The notes beneath the pieces are model-generated. The model did no database searches, was not told the origin of the DNA, and worked only from the letters and a program-made list of their open reading frames with translations. The translations under genes and the position numbers were made by a program. Of a stretch of DNA of 64,000 nucleotides, positions 48,801-60,400 are shown in pieces; position 1 is the stretch's first letter; each line of letters begins with the position of its first letter. The DNA lies in assembly GCA_030544215.1 (NCBI GenBank), contig JARZZO010000010.1, forward strand, positions 54,415,564 to 54,479,563, in the 5' to 3' direction. Origin of the DNA: Zantedeschia hybrid cultivar. Taxonomy: Eukaryota > Streptophyta > Magnoliopsida > Alismatales > Araceae.

Positions 48801-51800
48801 CCTAAGCACCTCATACTCTATCTAGGCTGTCAATGTTGTTCAGCAACATGTCTGTCATGCAGACAATATTTACTGAGTGCCCATGTCCTTAAGTGACAAA
48901 TGAAAATACAATAAACGTATCATATGTGACTCTGGCATCTTTTGGCATGTGTGCATATAAGCTTCTCACTTGTCCTTTAGCTGCAAGTCCACCATTTAAT
49001 TTATCACCGTGAAGTTCTAAACATTATCCTTTTTTAATTCTAGCTTTCTAGGTTTCAAAATTACTATAGTTGCTACTTGTGTGAGTGTTGAGTCATCTTT
49101 GGCAATTGCAGACGACACTGACCGCAGCTTTAGGTGGTGGCAATAATACCGTCAGCTGGTTGCATTGATGGTGGGACGATGGAGGGGCCGCTGAAATTGC
49201 AGTTGCATACAAAAACAGTGAAATGGTGGTAGTGGGAGGCAATGAGCTCCCTTTTTTTTGGGGAAAGTGGATGGTACCACACATATTATAAAAATAATGT
49301 AACTCCCACAGAGCCCAGTGGTAACCTACCCTTAAGTCCAAATAAAAAACCCCACAGCACGAACGCAAAAACCCTCACAACTAGAAATCAAACTTTTAAC
49401 CCCACAGCTCAAAACCCCCTCAAAACTCATCTCCCAGAGCTAGCGTAAACCGTCTTCATCTGGCGACCCCTGGCCCTGTCATGAAGGGAATTCCCTTTAA
49501 AATGATTCCCTCTTCTCCACCCTAGGCTTTGGGTGCCGGGAATAATGATTCTTGATCAACTTTGCATTGGCCTTCTTTCCACCAAGCAACAAGGTCATTA
49601 TCGTAACCATCCATCTGAAACTCTGCCCTTTGATCAAAATCAGAATGCTTTCATCAGTCAGAGGTATTCACGATGGGTCATCCCCTGGCTTGATGTCATC
49701 TTTGAATACCTCCCACAGGCCACAACCTGGTTGATGGCAATGGTCGCAACATCATACTCTATCTAGGCTATGTCAATGTCATTCAGCAACATGTCGGTTA
49801 TGCAGACAATATTTACTGAGTGCCCATATCCTTAAGTGACAAATGAAAATATGATAAACATATCATACTTGCCTCTGGCATCTTTTTGCAAATGTGCATA
49901 TAAGCTCCTCACTTGTCCTTTAGCTGCTAGATTTTTTTCCCCAATATGGCCCCTATCAAGTCCACCATTTAATTTATCACCTTGAAGTTCTAAACATTAT
50001 CCTTTTTTAATTCTAGCTTTCTAGGTTTCAAAATTCCAGATTACTATAGTTGCTACTTGTGTGAGTGTTGAGGCATCTTTGGCAATTGCAGACAACACTG
50101 ACCGCAGCTTTAGGTTGCGGCAGTAATACTGTCAGCTGGTGCCTTTGATGGCAATGGTCACAACAATGACCATACCAGAATTGCAGTGAATAGAAGCAAC
50201 AGTAGAATCTGGGACATGGGTGGATGCAAGGTCGTGTGAGGCGTGGAAACAGCAGTGGCAGTGGCAGTAGCAGAGCCATGGTATTAAAAACCATCTGGCT
50301 TCAATAGGAAATGGCCAGAACTGGCCAAAATCAACCTTGGAACTGGAACCAGAATTAGAAGCCGCCAGGGCCGATCCAGTTCTGCAATCTGGTTTTTTAT
50401 ACCTTGTGCTGTGGAGAGTGGCAGAAGGAGCAACTGATGTTGTTGAAGGCGTCTAAAGATTTGGGCAATTGAGGTAGTCGTTAACCACAGAAATGATGTA
50501 ACCTAGATGAACGATGACAGCTGTTAAGAATATCTCAGCTTTGACATCATGTTACGGAGAGTGGTACCATGAGGAATGCTTTATCTTATTGATGAGGATA
50601 ATAGGGCAATAGGCCAATTATGAGTCAATAGGGCATCCCCTTGTATACTGTGAGTCACCACACCTAAATGCAATATATGTACAAGTCCTATACAACTTGT
50701 TGGTGAAAGCCGTTTAGTTTCATTCTGAGGCTCCGTTTGGTAACGATTCTACCCCAGATTTGGGGTCCTCAGATTCAGTGGAAATCTGAAAAGTGTAAAA
50801 AAATTTTCCAACAAAAAAAAGATAGATGGATTCTCTAAGAATCCAGATTTTGTTCCATGTTGAAAAAGGGCCTCTTTTTGATTCTTGCCGTATCTTTTGA
50901 AAAGGGGATAAGAGGGGAATCTGAGGATTTTAAAATGTAACACCCTCTTTCTTTCCTTTTTTACCTTCCTAAAGTTCCTAAAAGGGAGTAATATGAGGAT
51001 AAACGTGTCTTTTGATGTGTCTTCAAATTTGAGTTCTCATGGTCTTTCCAAATGAGATTCTAAAAAGTAAATGACTTCTCCTAAATTTTGAATTGAAGAG
51101 ATGATGACGTGGCTCTTCTCAGAATCTGATTCTTCCAAAATTTAGAGTCTCAAAATCGTTACCAAACGGAGCCTGATTATTCACAAGGCATTCCTTGCCT
51201 ATATTAATTTTAGGTCTTGCAATCTGCTGACTCGAGTTTTGGGTCAGCAATTCACTCTTGCAACATGGTATCAAAACCAGTTTGCTCATTGGGTTTCCCC
51301 CATTTGGCTTTACAGTTTTGGTAGCTCTGCTAGCCATATGACTCTATCTAAGTGTGTCATAACTCATAAGGGCAGTGTTGGCAACAGCCATTCAGTCTCA
51401 TATGCAGTATTCAGGGGTCGCTCTGTGCCTATGTTAGGTCTGGGCTTCTTCATCTATTAACTCAAGTTTTTGATTGGCAGTTCAGTAGAATCAGTACAGT
51501 AACTTGTGTAACTCTTCATCCATCTGTTTGCAATAAGCCGAATAATTTAATGCCAAAGGGATAAGCAAAGGTGATTCTTGAGATGCTGTTCTTGTTGCAT
51601 TTGTTCGGTGGGGAGGAAGCACTTATCTTTTGCTGTCTAACTAGACAACAAGACTAGGTTAACTTCAATAATACATTCATGTAGATATATTATAAATACA
51701 CATACGTGCACATTGAAGGTTATCTGACCTTGTAGGAATGGAAAGAAAAAATATCTTCGTTCCTGACCTACATCAGTTAGTTGCAATTTCCTCTCTTCCT

Positions 51801-54443
51801 AATATGCATCATGGTGGGACTATGCAAACAGGACTTCCTTTTTGTGAGAATTGCCATATTTAGTAGTTAACGGTGCCATCTGTTGTAGATGGTGTCAATT
51901 ACATTTTTTTTCTAAGCAAAGTGAACATGTGTTAGGTTAGCCAAAAGTTGATGGTGCAAGGTTATTCTGGTCATGCAAAATACAAAGGTGGGCTGGATGT
52001 TGCTCGCAAGATTTTGAAGGCTGATGGAATTCGGGGATTGTATAGAGGGTTTGGCTTGTCTGTCATGACATATTCTCCATCCAGTGCTGTATGGTGGGCT
52101 AGCTATGGCTCAAGTCAACGAGTAATTTGGAGGTATCAAATTTCTTTTTCTCATAACATTAATGACTAATGATAACATATTTATTTCTTAGGATTTTTTT
52201 CTTATATTTCATTGGTTGCTAAAGTCATTTATTGATTGATTTTAAAGTATGGATTTAGCGTTGGAATTTCTGCTTCTAATTATTTCCCAGAATCACATCA
52301 TTTCATGGTTACAAGATATATCTTACATGTTTTCACCATGTACTAGTGTAGTTTTGGACAATCTATGAGCTGCATCTGTGACCATATCTCATTACACTAG
52401 AAAAGGCATCTTCTCCACCATTGGATTGTGCAGTCAACCCTTAAACTTTCAAGGCATTCAGACGTATCAATGGAAAATAAATATTTGTTATTGGCATGTT
52501 TAGATTTGCTGCCTCAAAAATATTATATTCTCAATATGTTTTCTGCTCTTGGGGAACAGCATATGATAGATAAAATTTTCAACTTGATCATTCTCATGTT
52601 TCACTTACGGTTTTTTCTATTCTCACCTTTTGGAAATTGCCTTAAGCTAACAAGCATCTTGGACCTGGATCCTTTTCCAAACAGCATCTGCGATCTGTTT
52701 CTCTTTACATTGTTTGTTCCACGTTATTTTGACATCTCTGTTTCTTACCATGTGAACAGATTGCATTATATCTTTTGCAAGTGAATTTCGTAAAATAGGC
52801 TTGTAACCCACTTGTTCTTTTGTTTATGTTTATGATTAAGTTGGTTTGATGATAGGTCTTCATATAGTTTAGGATCTGGGAGCAGTTTGTGCAAATTTCT
52901 CAACTAGGTTCTCAATTTCTTGGACAGGCTTTTGGGACCTGGTAATGACCTCGAGCAACATGGTCCTAGTCCATGGAAGCTAGTATTTGTTCAAGCTACA
53001 GGAGGAATAGTTGCTGGTGCAACTGCATCCTGCATAACAACTCCCTTGGACACAATAAAGACCCGGCTGCAGGTGTTACATTTTAGATTACTTATAATGA
53101 TTGCTTAGATTTATTATCATGTAGTTTGTCCTCGTTTTCTGTGTTGTTGAAATATAGTCTATCTCTGTACAAATTAAGCTAAACATTAATTAGGGGATAT
53201 TCAAACTGCATGAGGGGCCTCCTCTTTTAGCATCCAGAACCTTATTCAACCTCTCAATTTGAGCTTTCCAGATTCCGATGATTTCAGTATAGATTTTAAG
53301 TGACATAAGAGCCTAAGGGTATGACCAACTAACCCTGCATAGTTTCAAAAGGAATACTGAGATACACTCTTTTGACAATTCTATATCTACTTACGGTATT
53401 ATGACAGTCTAAGCTCTTCAACTGGATTTTTTTTTCTTCTTCATGAAAGCTTTTTGTTGGTATTATTCATTTCCCTGTTTGGATGTGTACATACACGTGC
53501 AACTTGGACCTTTTACAGAGAGCCTTCTACAAGATGTCAAGATTCAACTCTGACTCGTTGAATCCCTAAAGTTCTTACCCAATTCAAGATAATCAGAACC
53601 AGATTTTACGCTGCCATGTCTGAATTAGTTCGAGCCTTGAATCAGGTTTATACATGCCTTTGAATGGGTATCATGCTTCTTGCTTCTATCTGAAGATTGT
53701 TTGCTTGGGTAAGCGTATCAGTTAAAAGTCAACTTCTGTCCAAGCTTTATAAGGAAATATGATTTGAGGCACAATCTTATTTTTGGACCCCGACTTCTGT
53801 GCAGTCTCCAGGGTGAAAAGCCAGTTTATGAGGTTACGAGGAAAATATGAGTGCAAATTTGGAGTGTCAAATATAGGTGTATATAGCAAAGAAACCTCCG
53901 CTCTCGCTCACACCTTAGAAAAATATAGGCACATGAATGGAAAAAAAAGGGCCACCCTTTTGAACTCCGTAGATGTTTCCTTTGTTTTTTACCCACTTTT
54001 GCTTTTGTAATGTTGTCTAATTCAACCTTGATGATTTTTAGGTCAAATTCTATCTTAATAAACCTTTTCAAATTGTTTCAATGTTTATTTTAATGATGAC
54101 AATAGTGGTTTTACTCTTTCCCTATTGTTCATGAACTTCAACCTTTTAAATAGTATTTGCTGCATCGGGTGCGGAAAGAAGTTTTTGCTGCTTATGGAAA
54201 TAGGAAAAATGTAGTTGTCACACCTTGACTCTATTAAACGATAATCATTGCAACAGCGGTATAGATTACCAGAACTGAAGTGTAGCAAGGGGTAAAAACC
54301 CTCAGAAACAGATGTTGAGAGACTTTCCACTCTAGACAATGGTACAGATTACCAGAACCTGTGTGTAATAGGGGGAACAACCCCTCCGAAATAGATGTCG
54401 AGAGACTGACTTTCCATTTTGTTGACATCTGTTTCGGAGGGGT

Positions 54444-54474
<31 letters not shown>

Positions 54475-57400
54475 GCGTTACACTCCGCCAGGTTGACATC
54501 TGTTTCAGCGGGGTTGTTCCCCCTGTTACACTCCACCAGGTAGTACAGTACTATAAGAGAGGGCTACCTATAGGGTTCCTTGTGGGTTGGGGGATAACAC
54601 TAAGGAGGGTATGTTTGTAAAAAAAGTCGGAGGGTATATTTGTAAAAAAGTCCTTAAATAATAATTGAGAACAAATAAATTACATGTTGTGGGCTTTAAA
54701 GTCCATTAAAATTTAGTCCAAGTCGGGCAGATCCGGGTTGGGTCTCAACTTGTTGACAACTAGTTGAGCCCATCTTGGCCCTGCCCGACAATAACAATTG
54801 GTCAGATTGGGCCAGGCTCATGCTAGGGCTGGGCTTGTGCTAGTTCGACCTTAGTCCATCCCATTGGCAGCCCTAGGAGCTGCCACTATGATTGGGGTTA
54901 AGGCAGGAATAAATTGAATATTTGCATATAAGAAAAGGGATTTTGTTTCAAAAAGTCATGTTTTGTGCCACTAATTTTATTAAGAAATAAATTTGCAAAC
55001 TTTGAGGAAGGAGAAGTACCTTACTCTAGGACAAAACAATCAACTCTTCCACCCTTCCAAAACTTCCACAGACTATAAGATTATTATACAGAATAGAATA
55101 CTAAAAAAACAATCATGACAAACCCTTTCGACTTGACAGAAAGAAGAAAAATAGGACTAATTCCAAATAAGAAAGTAGTGTCAGATATTGGACATAGGTC
55201 GGTCCACCTTTTGGCCAAACTGATCTCACCCAACCCTCCTTGTTCAGGATTGGCCTCTTTTGTGGATCAGAGAAATTCAAAAAAAAAAAATATGAAAAAA
55301 TGTATTAAAATGTAAGAACATAGTTGGAGACTCCCCAAAAAAAGATCTTAACTATTGGGATGTATAGTTATCTTTTATTGTACACTTACATTTATGTGTG
55401 CTATACAGATTTACATTATATAGTTCTACCAATATTGTTGGGATATAATCAAGGACTTGTTGTAGACTTACGCAAGGGGACCCTTTGTGCCCACTTCTCT
55501 TTGTTCTTGTTGCACTCATCCTTAGCAGATTGTTGGAAGGGCGGAAGCAGCAGGCTTTTCCTCTGGCTTTCAGATTACCGCTTCTGGAAGGCAGATTTCC
55601 CACCTTTAGTATGTAGACGATACCATTCTTTTCTCCTCTGGAGAGGAAGACCAGCTGTTAGTGACAAGGCTGATCCTGTAGCTGCTTGAAGAGAATAGTG
55701 GCATGCGGTTAATTTCCATAAGAGTCGGGTTATCAGGGTGAACATGGATGACAAGGATCTTCAGAGAGCAGCCACCATCTACAGCTGTAAGATAGGGACT
55801 TTCCTTATCCCTTATTTAGGCTGTCCGTTGACGACAAGGAATACTTATTGCAAGGACTGGAATAATGTCCTTTCGAACTTTTGAGTCTAGGTTGGGTAGG
55901 TAAAAGGGTGAATTTCTCTTCTATGGTGGCAGGCTGATCCTTTATTCTTTAGTGATGGATAATCTCCCTATATACTTCTTGTCCATTTTCATAACATTGA
56001 GGATGGTGGTCAGATGCCTTGAGGCCATCTGTACTCAGTTTTTTTGAAAGGGGAATGGGGAGCTTACCAAGGAACGAGGTCATGATGCTTATTGGACTAG
56101 AGTCTGCAAAAAGGAGAATAGAGGTTTGTGTATCAAGGACATCTTTGATTTTAATTTTGCACTCCTTTCTAAATGGCTTTGATTTCTTTGCACTTCTGAC
56201 TGTTTATGGATGGCAGTGGTCAAACAAAAGTATTACAAAGGAGGAAGGATCTTAGACATCACCCCTCTTTCTCTGCATGGCATCTCCTCCATTTGGGAGG
56301 ACATTCTCCAAGCTACAAATGTTGTCAGAGCAGCCTCTTATGTTGTCCTGGGTATGGGCAAACTTGCCTGTTCTGGAAAAACAAATGCTGCGATGTGGTG
56401 TCCCTTTCCAATAGATTTCCTACCTCATTCACCCTTTCCAATTGCCCATCAACCATGGTAGCTCAGATGTTTAATGTTGCCCCCACTAGGGGAGGCCAAA
56501 CACCTTCCTTTAGGTGGCAGCTAAGGGCGGAAAAACCTTGCCTAGATGTTGCTGGTTTTGCAGGATTTCAGAGTGGTTCAATCTTCTCAGGACACCTGGA
56601 CTTGGGGATGGGACTCCTCTCATTGCTTCTTAGTAAGATCCACTTACTGGATTATTGCTATTGGAGGGACTTGACATTCTTTCCACAGTCAGATCTGGTC
56701 ACCTAGGAGCCTTTTGAAGGTTAAAGTGCTTATGTGAAGGATCTCGCTTGTTAGACTCCCCACATGTGACCAGCTAGCTTGGTTTATACCCGCTTACCCA
56801 CGATGGGCTGCTTATATAGGAATGAAGAGAAATTTCTTGATCATCCATTTGTGCATTCTTCTTCATCCAGAAGGGTTGGTTTGGTGTTTATGACAAGATG
56901 AAGGTAAGGGGCTGGTTAGTGCAATCGGTGGAGGGTCTGCTAGCTGAGTAGAGGCGACATCTGACCACTAAGGATGACAATTAGGTCTGGTGGCTGTTTT
57001 TTCACGCTCTCCTATGGGCTATTTGGTAAGGAATAGAAGAATTTTCAAGCAGCCACTCAACCTAGAAAGAATTGTGATCTTTGTACTCTTTAGGATTAGG
57101 GAATGGTGAGAGTGCTTTATAAGGAAGGTATCTAAATCCCCTCTTTTTGTTCTTTTTTTTTTTGGGGGGGGGGGAGTGTGTCACTTTTTGGGGTGTTTTT
57201 GTGTAGTGGAAATTGTCGAGGGTTTTTACTCTTTACTCTTCTACATTCCCCCTTTTTTAGTTGTTTTCCATTAATATAATATACTTAGTGGTACCAACCA
57301 TAGTTTAAAAGGTCTTGAGGCGGTTGTGAGGCACTTTTGAAGAGCCTTACAAGACGTAAGCTTTGGGGCATCATGAGGCGTAAGCCTCACTATTTTAGGG

Positions 57401-60400
57401 AAATATGTAAAAACTCTCAAATAAAATTAAACAATGTTGATTTGGCATTGATAATACTCTCTACTTAATAATAGGGCCCATACAAATGAACTATATGGCA
57501 AAAGCCATGGACTATTGGTTTTACATTAAAGCACAAACTACCATAGTTACCGCCCTCTCTTTTGGTGTTAGAAGTAGAAGAGATGGGTTTAGTTTTAATC
57601 CTTTTATTTTGTTTGTCTAATAGAATTGTCATGATCGAATCATATTTTAAGGACAATGAAGGCAGTATAAACATTAGGTTTACCTTAAAGCATCTCATTG
57701 CATTACCGCCTTGAGGCGTAGGCCTCAAGTAAATGGCATGAGGCGTAAGCCTCAATTAACAGAAGACGTATGCCTCAAGTAAACAGCCTGAGGCACATGC
57801 CTCAAGGTGTTTCCCCGGCACCTCGCCTCAAGGCGTTTGCCTCAGTGGCTTGAGGCACTGCCTTTTAAAACAATGGTACCAACTATCTACCACTTTAAAA
57901 AAAAAAATACATTATGTAGCCTTATATTTTATTGTAAAAGAGAGCAGTAGATAGAGAAAGAAAATAAGAAAAGGGTAAGAAGGTATTAGAAAGAGAAAGA
58001 GAGTAAGAATAGAGTGAGGAAGAGTGTTAGATAAAGAGAGTAAGAGGGGGAGAGAGAGAGAGCTGAATCACCTGATGTGATTGCCCTATGTGATGTAGAG
58101 AGCTGAATCACCTGATGTGATACCTTATGTGATGTAGAGAGCTGAATCACCTGATGTGATTGCCCTATGTGATGTAGAGAGCTGAATCACCTGATGTGAT
58201 ACCTTATGTGATGTAGAGAGCTGAATCACCTGATGTGATTGCCCTATGTGATGTAGAGAGCCATTTCCCCAAAGCACAACTTGAGAGCATTAGAGAGTGA
58301 GGGAGTAAAAGGAGATTGAAAGAGAGTGTTTTTTTTTTTTTGATAATACATGTGGATTGTACCACTAATCTTATTAGTGAATAAAAAGTAGTACAATCAA
58401 TGGATAGGAGAGATTACTATCCAAACAGGTACGACACTGCACAATCAACAAGTTCTGGACAACCTAATCCACTCATGAACAGAGATACCCAATATAAAAC
58501 GACTCCGAGAATATAAACAAGACAAAGCTCTCACAAATATTTTCAACATAACAAGTACTTCCCTTGAAAACGACGTCATTGCGTTCCTTCCATATACTAC
58601 AGCAGACAGTGTGAGGCAAAAATCGCAGCACATGAAGCCAATTATTCTTTTGATATCTTGTTAATCTACGTTTCAAGCTTTGCCACATATCTTCTAAAAG
58701 TTGAGATTAAGTTGAAAAAGTGTTAGAAAGAGAGGAAGAGTGTGCTAAGAGAGATAGGAGAGTTAGAACAAGTTGGGACTTGGGATGGGGTGGGAATGGC
58801 CAAATTGGGGCTACTTATATCCCCCAACCCTTGACCACCCCAAACTAGCCGTAAGAGACAAGCTGTTGCTATCATTGGTCTCCAAACTGGCCATTGGAGC
58901 TCCAGACCCACGGATCGGCTGATCTGCATTAATCTGAACTAGCTGTTGGAGCTTCTTGATCCCCTTTGGATTGGCTTATATGTACTGATCAAGCCATCAA
59001 TATTCACAGAACCAGGACCGGAACCGGAACACCGGCCAGAACCGGCTAGTTCTAACCAGATCGGGATCTGCCGGTTCTGCCGTTCTGCTTTGAACCGGTG
59101 GATTCTGCATACCATGGTACTGATCAAGCCGATCCACCTGATCTCCATTGATAATCAGGCAATGGAGGATAGTGACCAGATCATACTAGGCCAAATCTGA
59201 TTTAATGGGCCGATCTGATCTGTTCCGATCTGATTTGGCATTCCATTAAAATTTATTGGGTGGGGCTTAGCTTTTTCAATTTATGGGCGAATTATAAAGG
59301 GGCCACAGGTTTTAGGAATCTGATAGAGCTTCAAAAGGGCATTGCATACTTTTTAACAATCACTTTCCTGTATCTATAAATTTGGGGTACTATCAAGGAT
59401 GGCAATCTCGGTATCGGTACCGGTACCGATACGTATCGGTATCGGTATCGGCCGTATCGGCCGGTACCGGCCAATAAAAAATTAATAAAAAATTTCTTAT
59501 TCTTTTTACTACAAAGACCGGTATCGGCCGATCTGGGGGGTATCGGTACCGGTACAGGCCGATACCGGTACGTACCGGCCGATACGTACCGGTATCGGCC
59601 GATACTGCCAACCATGGGTACTATTTTATATATGATACACACTTGCTGCACTGCCTGGCTTATTAAGCTGCCTGGCGGTGCAGCTAATTTTTAAAAATAT
59701 ATTTTTTGAATTTTTAAGGTGGGCCCCAACCCGACCTACATGTCTGATCAGAGATCAGTTTGTACGGGAATGTAGGGCATAATAGGGCCCACCTTTAAAA
59801 AAAAAAATTAACTGCACTGCTAGGCGGCGTAAATACGCCTGGCGGTGCAGCAAGTGTTTCTCTTCATCTTAATGCTTGTAATCTTTTCTATTTTGGTTTT
59901 ATACATTTAATCCCAAGATTTTTGTTTCCTTGCCACATTTTCTTTTCTAATGTTTTAATGGCCTCCTGTTGAAGGATGGTAAATTTATTGAGTAAACCAA
60001 TCTTGACCTGAATTTGGTGAACCATAGTGGCAAGGGGTGATTTTGCACCCGAGATCGCACTCTTGCTCGCCTCCCATTCATTTGTCATTACTTGGCATTG
60101 CAGTAGCATTGTCTCTGAACCTTTCCTCACTAAAACCGCCTCTCTCAGAATGTGTAGGCCAATAGCACTCAACCTCCCATCCCCTGCCGCAAAAGAGCCT
60201 GGAAAAAATGGGTATTTAGGTAAATCCTTTTAAGTGAATCTTGTGAAATATTAACAGCTTATACATAACGAACATTCTTGCACATATTGGTGGATCCTCC
60301 TTTTTCATCCTCCATTGACTCAATTTCCTTACAAAAGATGAACGTTGATTAACTTCACTTACATTAGATGATAATGGAGGAGGTCACAGGGCTTGAAACT

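Noticed and set aside
52428..52784. 118-codon frame in intron 3 of the carrier gene
   Set aside because: No similarity to the carrier family; it lies between two well-supported exons with exact phase match.
54361..54543. Poly-proline frame
   Set aside because: A translation of the C29 run.
56206..56706. 166-codon frame as a separate gene
   Set aside because: It lies in the decayed LINE ORF2 region and runs in the wrong frame over recognisable LINE C-terminal phrases.
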